64,000 nucleotides of DNA, taken from Tubulanus polymorphus. Its lineage: Eukaryota; Nemertea; Palaeonemertea; Tubulaniformes; Tubulanidae. Below are positions 1-11,379 of the stretch, in pieces. The DNA is taken from contig NC_134025.1 in NCBI RefSeq assembly GCF_964204645.1, positions 14,763,001-14,827,000 of the forward strand, read 5' to 3'. Each line of letters begins with the position of its first letter. Within the stretch, counting starts at the first letter, position 1. The notes beneath the pieces are model-generated. The model made no database searches and had not been told where the DNA came from. It saw only the letters and a list, made by a program, of their open reading frames with translations. The position numbers and the translations under genes are program-made.

Positions 1-1345
1 GCAGCATGCCATCAACTCTCGGAAAGCGAATTGTATTTAACATTTTTTGGCAGAATAAAATTTGATTGAATTTGCAATTTGGGCACATGGCTAATTAGCA
101 TATCAAGGTCATACACCCGATTTGGTAAAACCTTTTTTTTCGCGAACCTTGCGCAATTGTCAAGGATGAATTTTCTGTAGAGCAAATAAAAATTCCTCCC
201 AAACACCAAATCAACTAAAGATTTCATAGAAATCGATCTTGAAATATAATTTTAAATCTTAAAATAAAACCAGGAAGTAAAACAGTAGACGATACCGCGG
301 GTTCACGTGAACACCCGATTTCTGTGAACGAAATGTTGGTCGTGACAAAATTGTTCAGACGGTTTTAGGTGGTAATAAGTACGGAAACGTAACGACCATG
401 GTTGACTTATTCGATGAAATCAGGCCTATGTGATATCCAAATTTTGACTTTTTTATTCTCCAGACCTCCCTGATATAGAAATAAAAAATTTTGGTGGTAC
501 GAAAGTGCAATCACAGCGCCGACGGGGACAGAGCCGTGTCAGAGATCGGCGGAGTGAAAATTGAGGTGGACGAACGCGAAGAAGTAGGCTATTGCGCTAC
601 TTGAATCACGAAAACTCCTGGCGCGGCCCCGACGCTTTTCGTTGATTAAGTAATACAAATATCATGCAATGGGTTTTCACAATCTACCGCTGGTATTTAC
701 CGGATTTCAATATCACTCCAAAATTCAAAGAAACCTCGAAATATCGAACCGGAATACTTCCGGTAGATATCCGCGGCTGCCCAACCGGGAAACTTATTAG
801 TTTCAATAGATATTGATAGGATCCATCATCTTCACCCGTCAAGGGATTCGAACCCACTAAGCTAAAGCCATGCCAGAATCGGGTCGGGCCAATCACAGCG
901 CTTGTAACAAACCACATTAGGCTTCTGTGGAATTTCCCAGTAAATGGGCCAATCAGCGAACACGTAGCGAACGCGGAAGTATTGTCGCGTGTTGATACAT
1001 GAAGTCATGCGCAAAAGCGCCAGTAATGAAATCGCGATAATTCACGTGAACAGCTGCTGATATTTTCAGATAAACCAATCACAGGGAAGACACAACTTCC
1101 TGATTGGCTGATAAAAATTGAAATTTTCCCGATTTAACTTTCGTGAAAAATGCAGAAAACATTTTTATGAGACCCTATTTCAAAATTCTGCTCGCTACGA
1201 TTCCGAGAATGGATTACGCTTAAATACGTGATTTGTTTGAATATGCCCTCACTTGGCAAGCAAAAGAGCCTTTTGTGTGGAAACCATGTCATTTAAATTC
1301 GCTCCATTTGTATAGTAATAGGCTCAGCCTACGGCTGGCCTAAAA
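1..1345. repeat. Dispersed repeat family R1, copy 1 (left end cut by window)
   Basis: The opening few hundred bases and the last hundred or so match two other places in the window (near 46.4-48.0 kb and 57.2-58.4 kb). Shared landmarks, in the same order, are an AT-rich start with 'gctaattagcatatcaaggt', a stretch with 'aatcgatcttgaaata', a 'cacgtgaacacc' motif, and a terminal block 'tagtaataggctcagcct' followed by 'acggctggcctaa'. The terminal block contains a short hairpin (CAGCC-TAC-GGCTG) just before CTAA, as in Helitron 3' ends. The middle part is not shared by all copies. No coding capacity is convincing. The family assignment is inference; the repetition is directly visible. Confidence 0.7.
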
Positions 1346-1779
1346 ATTAACTTGAATGAACATGTATCTAGTGTGTCGATAACTGCCAGAATAGAATCCC
1401 TATTCAAGCCTATATAAACTATTGACCAATATGTTCTCGCAAGCAACACTATAGAACCTGGGCAGGTATCAATACAATATTACCTGCCTATCCAAGCATA
1501 TATGAAATATTCTACAGCCTTTGAAAACCTACACAAATTACTTAAGTCCTCTTAGGGATCAAAATAAGTGTCAATCAAAATTAAGACACTTGAGACATGA
1601 TGGTAAGTTGGGTTAAGAAAAAATTTGTAGAAATCTGTAAAGTAGTTTAGGAGCATTAGGCTTTTAGTGACTTTTGGGGATTGTCTGTTTGGAAAGGGGA
1701 GGGGGAATAATAATAATGATAAATACAGCTATAAAGCGGCGATAACAGGTTTTCTGACATTTTGAAAGACAACTATTCT

Positions 1780-2263
1780 AATCATTATGAACCAGGATGT
1801 CGACGAATAACGGCATTGTAATGTGACTTGGGCAAATAATACCTCCACTAATCTCGACTGTCTTGTGGTGTTACAAAAGAAAGCGATTAGAGTGATTACT
1901 GGAAGTGTTTACTTAGCACATATGTAACCATTATTCAGAAAGTATTAACTATTGAAATTCGAGGATATCTACAAATTTGCCAGTTCATGCAATAATATAA
2001 CAATAATGATATTTCTAAAGCCTTCAATAATTTCTTTCTACATAATTCGCAAATTCACAGCCACAACACTAGAAATAGTACTGGTACCAATTTTGTAATC
2101 CAATATTCGAGAACCAACCTTCGGTATAACTGATTAAGATAAAAGGACCTTGGCTTTGAAACACCTTGAGCCCAAATCATACATTGTTGTAAATTATTCA
2201 GATAAACATGATATAATATGATATGAAATTATATTATGATATATAGCGGATCAATAAAGTCCT
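1780..2263 (+). pseudogene. Non-LTR retrotransposon reverse transcriptase, C-terminal remnant
   Basis: Conceptual translation, with several frame changes and stops, gives the region after the polymerase core in Jockey/CR1/RTE-like reverse transcriptases: a 'LQKKAIRVIT' motif, then 'FEDIYKF', then a 'HSHNTRNSTGTNF' block and a degraded 'IKGPWLWNTL'-like end. A tail with 'gatcaataaagtcc' marks the probable 3' end of the element. The catalytic core is absent, so it is a short 5'-truncated relic. The call rests on motif order, not on an uninterrupted ORF. Confidence 0.6.
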
Positions 2264-2405
2264 ACTTCACATCTGAGCATATCAGATGCAAATGGTGGAA
2301 GTTTTCAGTCAGTTACTCATAACTGCTGTCTCTATGTAATGCATACAGTTTCAGTGCCATAGCAATCCAATTGACCCTCCTTGGATAGATAACCCGGGGC
2401 ATTAT

Positions 2406-2590
2406 ATGGAAAGGACAGTTGGGAGGCGTAACTGTGCCATTTGTAATGTAAGGGAAGTAGAAAGTATGTTTACAAATGTCAAACACAGAGGCAGTATAAA
2501 TCTTGTGTGCTGGCTGTACCCTTCTGTGACATTCCATGTTTTGAAATATACTATACTAAAGCTTGATACAAAGACTATTGGAGACAGAAT
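2406..2590 (+). pseudogene. Possible piggyBac-type C-terminal zinc-finger remnant
   Basis: An open frame reads 'GRRNCAICN', then a basic and hydrophobic stretch, then 'LVCWLYPSVTFHVLKY'. The spacing of C-x2-C followed by a C...P...FH motif is like the cysteine-rich tail of many piggyBac transposases, with one expected cysteine replaced by serine. No catalytic domain is attached. The opposite strand is also open here and could be misread as a host exon. The call is tentative. Confidence 0.3.
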
Positions 2591-2670
2591 TACGCTTGAA
2601 TAAACTAGAGGACCAAAGGTCCAGTTTTCAAATTACTTAAGAGGACTTAAGCAATTTGTGTAGGTTCGAA

Positions 2671-5510
2671 ATTTCAGGGGATTGCTTTGAATGATGTACT
2701 CTTGCAAGGCCCAGATGTCACGAATTCGTTGATTGGAGTTCTTCATCGCTTCCGCGAAGGCCAGGTGGCGCTAAAGGCCGACATCGAGAAGATGTTTTTT
2801 CAGGTACGTGTTCCCCAAAACGACCGAGATTTCTTGAGATTCTTGTGGTTCGAAGACGGTGATATAGAGAAAGGAATCGTTTGCTTGCGCATGAAAGTCC
2901 ATATGTTTGGCGCCAGCGTGTGCGAACATCGCCTTACAGCGTACGGCTACAGATAATGCGGCTAAATTCAGTACTGAAATCGTCAAGTCGACAGCTCGAA
3001 ACTTTTATGTCGATGATTTTCTTAAATGCCCATTCAAAATCGCCGAATCCGAAGAATTAGCCGTCAGTACACAAAACCTTTGTAGGAAAGGTGGATTCAA
3101 TCTTACGAAATGGTCATCGAACAAGAGCACTGCGTTAAATAGTATTCCCCCAGATGATCGGGTTGATGAAACTAAACAAGAGGACTCAGTCTTAGGGATG
3201 AAATGGTCCATTGTTGATGATACATTGTCATTCATTGTCAATATGAAGAACAATCCTACTACGAGACGCGGAGTGCTGTCAACAACTAGTGCGACGTATG
3301 ATCTGATAGGGTTTATCGCACCTGCAATACTGCCGGCAAAGCAGCTATTGCAGCAGCTGACTTGTCGGAAAGCTGATTGGGATGAATGTTTAAATGACAC
3401 AGAGTTGATCGAATGGAAGAACTGGCTCACTGCGATGGAAAATGTTGACAAAGTCCGGGTAACCCGCAGCTTGCGTCCGTCAGGTACTGTTAACAACGAA
3501 ATTATATCATGCGAAATTCATTGTTTTTCGGATGCGAGCGAAGTCGGATATGGGTCGTCGTTGTATGCTCGACTGGAAGATAGCGATGGAAATGTCCAGT
3601 GTTCGTTGATTCTTGGTAAATCCAGGGTTGCTCCATTGAAGCGACTGTCGATTCCGCGGTTGGAGCTCACTGCAGCAACCATGTCGGTCCGGCTGTGTAA
3701 TATGATGCTGCAGGAGATCGACTTAGAAGTCACCGATACGGTTTTCTGGACTGATAGTTCCATAGTCCTATGCTACATTAAAAATGAATCGAGTAGGTTT
3801 AACACATTCGTGTCTCGTGTATTCAGCGGAGTTCAGATGTAGACAAATGGCGTCATGTTAGGACCACTGAAAATCCGGCTGATTTGGCATCGCGTGGCAT
3901 GACTCTCGATGAATAATGTTTGAATCGATGGCTTCATGGCCCTGAGTTTCTGAATAAACCGAAATCGGAGTGGCCAGACACCCGCGTAGGCAATAACGTT
4001 TCGCTCGACGGTGATCCAGAAGTGAAGCGTGATACAACGATCATCACTACGTTGGCTGTAGATCTGCCGGAAGAGGAGCATCCAGTTGACAGAATCCTTA
4101 GACGTCGGTCGCAGATGGTCTCGTGTTAAACGTATATTGGCATGGGTCCAGCTAGCGGTGAAAAAGTTCAAGCGTCAGTCCTTAGATAAGTTCGAGCTCA
4201 TAACCGCTGATTTAATCGCAGCTGAACTATTGATTATTTCGCATGTTCAAAAGCAAGACTTTCCCGAAGTCTACCGTCGCTTGGAGGAAGGTCACGAGTT
4301 AAAAAAGAAGTGTAATCTTAGGAAGTTAGATCCCAGGTTAAACAAAGATGAGGGTGTTATTAGGGTTGGTGGCCGTCTTAGTTATGCCAGTCTTGCTTAT
4401 GATCGGAAACATCAAATCTTGCTAACGAGCAGATCCAGATTAGCTACATTACTGATCGAAGACGCGCATCGTAAAGTTGTTCATCTAGGTTGTGAGAGTA
4501 TTCTAGCGTACCTCAGGACACGATACTGGATGACTCAAGCGCGTAAATCAATCAAAAGTTTCCGAGGGAAGTGTATCGTGTGTATCACTTCTCATAGTCC
4601 GCCTGGCAATCAGAAAATGGCGGACTTACCGATCGAGCGTGTCACGCCAGACAAACCGGCATTCGCAAACTCCGGTGCGGACTATTTCGGGCCGATCGAA
4701 ATTAAAAGCGGTCGAAGCGTGGTGAAAAGGTACGGCGTGATATTCACCTGTTTGGCTAGTCGCGCAATTCACCTCGAAGTAGCGTACTCGCTTGATAGCG
4801 ACTCGTGTATAAATGCTACCAGGCGATTCATGGCAAGACGGGGAAATGTGAAATCGATAAGGTCGGATAACGGTAAGAATCTTGTGGCTGCTGATCGCGA
4901 ATTGAAGGAATCCATTAAAGGCTGGAACGCCTCAGTTATTCATGATTCATTGCTTCAGGATGGCATCGATTGGTCCTTCAATCCCCCTGCTGGTTCGCAC
5001 TTCGGGGGTGTGTGGGAAAGGCTAATCCGTTCCGTCCGCAGAGTGTTGAGATCGTTGATGAAGGAGCAAATGACACGCTTGGATGACGAGTCGTTTCACA
5101 CGCTCCTATGCGAAGTGGAGAGTATTCTAAATAATCGGCCGATCACGAGAAACTCGTCAGACCCCGCGGACATGGAAGTTTTGACCCCGAACCATGTGCT
5201 GTTATATAAACCTGGTCTATGTTTACCTCCAGGTGTGTTCGTTAAGACGGACATGTACGTAAAACGCAGGTGGCGCCAGATTCAGTATTTAGCGGACATT
5301 TTTTGGAAGCGCTGGATAGCAGAGTACATTCCTACATTGCAAGTACGTCAAAAGTGGCTAACTCAAAATCGAAATGTAGCTGTCGGAGATATAGTTTTGG
5401 TAGCAGACAGTACACCAAGAAACTCGTGGGCAATGGCTAAGGTCATTGAGGTGCTTCCGGACAAATATGGTGCAGTACGCGTAGTTCGGATTAAAACTAA
5501 AACAAATTAG
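2671..5510 (+). pseudogene. BEL/Pao pol: reverse transcriptase, RNase H, integrase (frameshifted)
   Basis: The first piece carries '[15 protein letters not shown]', typical of BEL reverse transcriptase. After a frameshift near 2,910-2,950 the next piece continues with '[12 protein letters not shown]' and the catalytic 'FYVDDF'. It then runs into an RNase H-like stretch with 'CFSDASEVGYGSSLY' and 'WTDSSIVLCYI'. Frames change again near 3,835 and near 4,110, with an in-frame stop near 3,915. The last piece (from 4,086, 474 codons) has the integrase: zinc-binding H128, H133, C163, C166 and candidate catalytic D199, D261 and E311, the last in 'HFGGVWERLIRS'. The C-terminal domain seen in Pao integrases follows. 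The family is secure; function is lost. Confidence 0.88.
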
Positions 5511-6224
5511 TTGATCCGTCCCATAGACAAGTTGGTTTTATTACTGGAGGTCGATGAGGAATAGTGTGTAAACCATCCATAGTTAAGTTTTGATTGTTTA
5601 AATTTTTGACAGATGTATGTATGCCTAGTTGGTACAGTGGTATTGTATTATGTTCTTATTCCCTCACTCAGGGTGAGATGGTTTTGCCGTTAAGGTGTGT
5701 TCTAATCTGTGATGCTGCTGTATCCATTTAGTTTAGTAATAGTGGTTCATTTTGCAGCAGTGGTGTATAATTGCTAGTTGTTATTTTCTGCTGAGTAGTT
5801 TGCGTAAATTGTATAGGATACCATTCTTAAAAGGAGTGCGTTAGTAGTACTATCTTCCTGTATTAAGTTTTAGGTTCATTTATGAGGATGCGAACTCTTA
5901 TGTCATAAGGGATAAGTTGAACTCAAATATTAATGGGTCTGGTGTTCTTATTGTGTAGATGCGAAATTAACTTCAGGTTCACATGAGTTGAGTAATTTTT
6001 CGTAAGATCGAATATTCAGGTTAATTCTGTTTAAGTCCAGTCGTGTGTGAGTTGCTCTGATGTATTTAGTTTGCTAAGGTGCATATTATTTTGGTAGATG
6101 TATGCATACATTGTATATGTTATTCTGTTATAAACTTTTTGTAAGGAGTTTGCACTTAACCTCAGAGGCCCTTTTTTAGTATTGTAATGTGGTGGAGAAA
6201 TTGCAATGCAATTTCGGGGGCCGG
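5511..6224 (+). other. 3' untranslated region of the BEL element
   Basis: T-rich non-coding DNA lies between the integrase stop and the LTR. It ends in the purine-rich run 'atttcgggggccgg' directly before the TG of the LTR, which is the expected place for a polypurine primer of second-strand synthesis. Nothing else is recognisable. Confidence 0.6.
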
Positions 6225-6821
6225 TGTAGCGGGCTTATTTTCCTAACCATTTGGTTTTACTCTATTTTCTCTATTTTACTTTACGTCCGGTACGTTGTCC
6301 GGTCCGGGACCGCAGTTTAGTGTGGAGTGTGCGGGCGCGTGTTTAGAAAGTTCGTGACCTGCCCAATATATTAGTTTTACCCTCAGTTCTTGAGGCAACA
6401 CTGTCGGTGAGTGCATTCTCTATTGTTTGTTTAGGATGTATAGGCTATATTGACGAATGTTATTTCTGTGTAAATCTCCTGAGAGAGTTGTATCACTGGT
6501 TTTCGAGATTGGCACTCGCATGCCAGAGGCTGATACCCTTAAGGTTATAGGACGTTTCCTGGTCTTACTAGACTTGATTATTCGTGAGTTGATTACTTAG
6601 TATTTTTCTTAGTGTGTTTTCATTTCTTGTCTTTTTAGTCAATCGTAGTTTACTGTTTGACGTCGGATCTTGTGTGATGTCTATATGTAATGTAAAGAAT
6701 GTGATCTGAGATTTGTACTCCTGAGTCTAAGAAGATTAAATAAACAAAAGCAGTAATAACACGCATATGACGGAACGTAATTAGTGGTTTTATTAACTTA
6801 GTCAGAACTGAAGGATATTAC
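6225..6821 (+). repeat. 3' LTR of the BEL element
   Basis: It starts 'tgtagcgggc' after the polypurine tract and I place its end at '...ggatattaca', giving TG...CA ends. A polyadenylation-like 'attaaataaa' lies in its last quarter. The start is well supported by the tract. The end is inferred because no second LTR is available for comparison. The following 'ttattgacgacaacgccacc' looks more like a primer-binding region than flanking DNA (see findings). Confidence 0.6.
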
Positions 6822-6914
6822 ATTATTGACGACAACGCCACCTAAGATGTCCTACTTGGACCATGGACAACTGGACCTGATGGCCTTACTTGACTCCGTA
6901 GGCTGTAGACTGTA

Positions 6915-7195
6915 GGTCATAATTAGTCTTTAAGGATTTTGACAAAGCCTTTGATAAGGTACAATATCAGCCATTGCTAAACAAGCCACTAGGAAACATA
7001 ATCAATGATAGGTCGCTCAAATGGCTCAGCAGTTATATCTGAACGAAAACAGGTGGCCGAAATCAATGGAACGCCTCATCTTGGAATAAGTCGGTCTAAC
7101 TAGTGGAGTCACGCATGGCAGTATCCTAAATCGTCTTCTGTTTACTATCCTGATGACATACTCAGTAAACCAAAATGTACCGGACCAAGTAAATA
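6915..7195 (+). pseudogene. Non-LTR retrotransposon reverse transcriptase fragment
   Basis: Frames read 'FDKAFDKVQYQPLLNK', 'SLKWLSSYI' and, after shifts, 'SGVTHGSIL'. These are the finger/palm motifs before and around the catalytic site in non-LTR reverse transcriptases. Stops and frame changes are frequent and the FADD box is missing. It ends at the start of the next repeat. Confidence 0.6.
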
Positions 7196-7199
7196 TAAT

Positions 7200-8030
7200 C
7201 TAGGGGTCCAGGGACACCATGCCCACTTGGGAAGTGGCTTTAAATGCTCAACAATCTAGCAATTTCAATACATAACGCCCCCTAGTGACCATATAGAAAA
7301 AAACTAATGACCTAGAAACCCACCACAATCATAGTAGATGTCAGCAGCTATGATTTTGTAATTGATTGTGATAACAAAATATGCCTCGTTACCAATTCAA
7401 TATGGATATACTAAGTTATTCTACTATTCAACCCCCCCTGGTGACCATATGCAAAACCCAATGACCTTAAAACTCACCACAATCGTAGTACATGTCATGA
7501 AACACAACTTTGCAATTGATCATGGTAACAAAATATGCCTAGGTACCAATCTAATAAGGAAATACTATGCTATTCTACTATTCAACACCCCCCTGGTGAC
7601 TATATGGAATAACTAATGTCCTTAAAAACTCACCACAATCATAGACAATGTCATGAACTAAAACTTTGCAATTGATCATGGTAACAAAATATGCCTAGGT
7701 ACCAATCTAATAAGGAAATATTAAGTTATTCTACTATTCAACGCCCCCTGGTGACCATATATAATAACTAATGTCCTTAAACTCACCAAAATCATGGAAG
7801 ATGTCATGAGCTACAACTACAAATTGATTGGTAACAAAATATGTATTGGTACAAATATAATATAGAAATACTAAGTTATTGTATTATTTAACGCCCCCTG
7901 GTGGCCACATACAAAAACCTATGACCTTGAAACTCACCAAAATCATAGACCACGTCATGGGCTACAACTTTCCAATTGAATATAGTAACACAATATGCTT
8001 AGGTATCAATTTAATGTGGAAAAACTTTTT
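7200..8030 (+). mobile_element. Helentron/Helitron-like non-autonomous element, copy H1 (3'-truncated)
   Basis: It opens with 'ctaggggtccagggacacca' and a subterminal 'cccacttggga', followed by about five tandem units of roughly 150-158 bp. Each unit has 'ccccctggtgaccatat', then 'ccttgaaactcaccacaatc', then 'caattgat...ggtaacaaaatatgc'. No protein is encoded. The copy stops before the 3' hairpin seen in copy H3. The same units recur at 8.9, 36.9, 41.4 and 44.9 kb. Confidence 0.75.
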
Positions 8031-8219
8031 CAACGCATCCATTAAGAAGTTTTAAATGAAAAATTACTTTTCTGAACAAAATTTGGCATAGAGTTTATAA
8101 TAAACTTTGTATACCTTTTATATGAGTCTTAACAACTGGTCGACACATGACAACATACCACAGTGAATGTTTGCGAAGAATGTGTAAGGAAAATGAGGAT
8201 ATACAATTCTAGAACAAAC

Positions 8220-8395
8220 CTGAGAATAATTATTATCTAACATCACACCATAAACTGCGTGCAGTCCAAGACCAGGAAGTAACCAGGGTAGGACAGTTGA
8301 CTCAGGATCTAGATGTTTCGCAATGCATGATATACTCAGTAGAATGACTGTGGCATTTGCCAAACGTATGATGGTGACACTTGTAGGTAAAATCA
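8220..8395 (-). CDS. Internal exon of a membrane-protein gene
   Basis: On the minus strand a pyrimidine-rich acceptor 'tttttattgcag' precedes an open 176-bp exon that ends at the donor CAG|GTTTGT. It reads '(V)ILPTSVTIIRLANATVI...' with about 58 residues, including two hydrophobic stretches that could be membrane spans. The entry phase (two bases completing a codon) does not fit the exit of the exon at 43.6 kb, so at least one exon must lie between them if they are one gene. I do not recognise the family. Confidence 0.45.
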
Positions 8396-8867
8396 CTGCA
8401 ATAAAAAGACATCACAGATAAAGAGAATTAAATCCAATCAAACATCTTAGTTCAAATGAACATCATAAAATTGTCCTGCAAAAAAAAAATCTTGCGGATA
8501 AGGCAAGGGCACACAGATTACTTCATTCCCCAGATGTATATCAACATTAATCAGTACAACCATTGTTGTAGTTTTTAGAAAATTGTTTGTAATCAATTCA
8601 ATCGAGATTTCTAAGTCATCGAGATTCTCAAATGAAATGTAGATGTGGGCTTGTTGTGCCCAGCCTAAAAATTGTGGTTATCCTGGTCATCCTGGCACCA
8701 ATTACCACTTGAAAGACTAGGATCTGGATGAAATATAGATAGACCAAACAAATATAATAGAGTAAACACATTTTTGGGTCAGGACAAAACGTCGGGTAGA
8801 AGATCGGGGTACTTGCTCATTTAAGAATAGATTTTCACCCACAGGGGAAATAATCAATTCATATTAA
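8396..8867. other. Non-coding, probably intronic
   Basis: No ORF, repeat homology or structured element was seen here apart from a short A-run near 8,480. Confidence 0.5.
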
Positions 8868-9428
8868 CTAGAGCTTCAGGGACACCATGCCCACTTGGAA
8901 AGTGGTTTCAGATGCTCAACAATCTAACAATGTCAATATTCAACGCTCCCTGGTGACCATGTACAAAGGCCAATGACCTTGAAACTCACCACATTCATAG
9001 AACATGTCAGCAGCTACAATTTCGCAATTGGTTGTGATAACAATATGCCTCGGTACCAATTTTAAATGGAAATACGAAGTTATTCTACTATTCAACACCC
9101 CCTGGTGACCACCACAATCATAGAACATGGCCTGAGCTACAATTTAGCAATTGATTATGGTAACAAAATATGCCTAAGGACCAATTTAATAAGGAAATAC
9201 TAAGTTATTCTACTATACAACGCCTACCTGGTGACCATATAGAATAACTTATGTCCTTGAAACTCACCACAATCATAGAGCATGTCATGAACTACAACTT
9301 TTCAATTGATTGTGGTAACAAAATATGCATAGGTATGAATATAATATCGAAATACTAAGTTATTGTATTATTCAACACCCCCTGGTGGCCATATACAAAA
9401 ACCAATGGCCTTGGAACTCACCAAAATC
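8868..9428 (+). mobile_element. Helentron/Helitron-like element, copy H2 (3'-truncated)
   Basis: It has the same opening as H1, slightly diverged ('ctagagcttcagggacacca'), the same subterminal 'cccacttgga', and then about three of the ~155-bp units. One unit has lost internal sequence. It ends abruptly inside a unit and has no 3' hairpin. Confidence 0.7.
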
Positions 9429-9909
9429 AAGCAAGCATGCATGCGAACTGTTATCGATCTAGCGTATTAGCATGATAGCAGGATGTTACATGCGCGCTGT
9501 AGTATGCATTCATTCAACACACAGATAGTTGACGGCGGTGCGTTACGTTCGAATATTGTTGGTTAACCTTCGTTTATTTCAGGCCAAAGTGATTCTATAC
9601 TATTATCATCATTATTACTTGCTTTATATCCTGTCATAACAATATATAAATTCAAAAAGTTACATAATGGAAATGACAAATTACATATTGTATACATTCA
9701 TAAGTTGTTATGATATAGCAGTAGGGAAAATATATAGGAAGCATTGCTTGTATCATGTATCACCCTCAATGTTAAACAACGAAAAAGAAAAGAAACCGGA
9801 ATAAGAAGAGAAAACTGAATAAAAATCAAAATTATAATGACTTTGTCATAAACAGATCTCACATATTTCAGATAAATATTTTGATCAAGGCTATGGGCAA
9901 ATAGTTCTT

Positions 9910-10086
9910 TTAACTGTAATTTAATATAAGTTTCATTTTCAACTTATTTTTGAAGCTTTTAATAGAGGGGGCATTCTCATTCTTTAGAATTTCATCTAGA
10001 CAGTTCCAAATTTTTTGACCATTTACTTAAAGTAAAAAATGTTTCGTATTTGTATGGAATGAAGCTGGTTGAAGATTATTTCTAGA
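9910..10086 (-). pseudogene. Non-LTR RT piece 5: C-terminus and stop codon
   Basis: It reads 'LSRNNLQPASFHTNTKHF', then 'VNGQKIWNCLDEIL', then 'SIKSFKNKLKMKLILNYS' and a TAA. This is the usual 'N-x-W-N-x-L...SFK' ending of non-LTR reverse transcriptases. One internal stop is present. The 3' UTR runs on to about 9,575. Confidence 0.75.
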
Positions 10087-10504
10087 CAGGGGGCCGGTTC
10101 CATAGACTGGGCTTAGACTTAAAGGGCAAATGCCATCAAAATTGTACTTTCCGCGATTTCATAACCAGAAGAAACTTTAGTATACATATAATGACCTAAG
10201 ATGTGACTTATTGAAATAAATTGCCCATGGGCAAAGTGTGGTTTACCTTGAAAGCTAGAGGTTGTTGGTTGGAGTAAGGGCATTGCTTGAATCTTTTTAA
10301 TTCGTGATTTCAAAGTTCCACAAGTTTATATTGTATTTTACCTTTCTTAAAGATTTATTTTGTACTCAAATAAGACCACAGATATACATTTGTTTACGGT
10401 CCACGTCCAGAATTTCGTAGGGTACAGGTAGGTGCGGCAGGGAAACTATTTTATATTTTCAAAAAAACATATTTTTCACAATATGAAAAAAAATATTCAA
10501 ATAA

Positions 10505-11066
10505 GGCCATCCCAAAATAATTGTCTGTTTGCCGTAACACCGACTCAACTTTTCAGGATGAGTCGATAGGTAGAAATTTTTTTTTTTTGCTAAATTTTTG
10601 GGCAAAAGAAACAAATTTATCACCTTTTTTTACATGGAAACAATATCGCAAATCTAAGTTGTGCACGGGAAATTTGTCCAATAGCGTAGATTTGGAGAAT
10701 TATTCTAAAATTATAACTTCGTCCATAGCGTCATCTCCGTGTTAAAAATGAAACAGTACATTGAATATATGCGCGCTTTTACCAGCTTCAATTTAGTCAC
10801 TATTTAATAGAATGAATGGCAGCTTATTGGAACACTGCCAGTTTCCTGGAAAACTTAAATTAGGCCACATGTCAAGGCATGTTTTCACAGATGCACACTT
10901 GACTTCAAACATACGTAGCTCATACATCGGCAGTGGGTCGGTCGGCTGGCCGTTTTTATCAAAAATGAAATTTATTTCAATGAATCCCAGAAAAAAGTTT
11001 TCACTCGGTACCTTTGAAGTCGGGTCGGTCGGGTTACGGCAAACAGACCATTATTTTGGGATGGCC
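10505..11066. mobile_element. PIF/Harbinger-type MITE nested in the TIR element
   Basis: The ends are inverted repeats of nearly 40 bp: 'ggccatcccaaaataat' then 'gtctgtttgccgtaac' on the left and the reverse complement on the right, with few mismatches. It is flanked by TAA on both sides, fitting the 3-bp TWA target of PIF/Harbinger elements. Length is 562 bp, with no ORF of note. Confidence 0.75.
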
Positions 11067-11379
11067 TAAAAATCCATACAGTATGATGTCACTGACATAT
11101 CAGAGGGTAGCTGAATATTGAGTCTTGGAAACCTCCTCCAATGTATGGCCGCGGAAGCTTTTACCGGTACAGAATAAATCGGCTATTAGATCGTTTTAAA
11201 TCCTGGAATTTACCACTACAATATTCAAACCTCGGCAGACCTCATAGTTCGCTGCTTAGTATTTTCAGGTCACAAGAAATTACAATTTATTACAAATTCT
11301 ATCAAACAGAAAACACAGCGCTTATCTTCTGCTACTACGATTTTTCAGCCTATTTTCATGTCAAACGTGTAAGTGAATT

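Larger units (their letters stand above)
1527..2669. repeat. Segment bounded by a 28-bp inverted repeat
   Basis: A block beginning 'aacctacacaaattacttaa' near 1,531 recurs as its reverse complement near 2,640-2,668 with one mismatch in about 28 bases. The enclosed DNA holds a non-LTR reverse transcriptase remnant and a possible piggyBac zinc-finger remnant. I cannot tell whether the two arms are termini of one element or two inverted copies of an older repeat. Confidence 0.45.
2671..6821 (+). mobile_element. BEL/Pao LTR retrotransposon, 5'-truncated
   Basis: This is a pol-only remnant with a 3' untranslated region and a single LTR. No gag, protease or 5' LTR is present upstream; homology starts abruptly inside the reverse transcriptase beside an unrelated inverted repeat. 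The pol product would copy the element RNA and integrate the cDNA; here it cannot, because the frame is broken at three or more places. The region after the stop codon, about 700 bp, has no second ORF and ends in a G-rich tract just before the LTR. Confidence 0.85.

Noticed and set aside
2313-2513. Minus-strand 67-codon frame ending 'KLYALHRDSSYE', possible terminal exon of the membrane-protein gene
   Set aside because: The phase would fit the 8.3-kb exon, but the proposed acceptor lacks a pyrimidine tract and the plus strand of the same DNA better fits a piggyBac-type zinc-finger remnant.
3005-3763. Minus-strand frames of 163 and 81 codons
   Set aside because: Antisense shadows of the BEL pol coding sequence.
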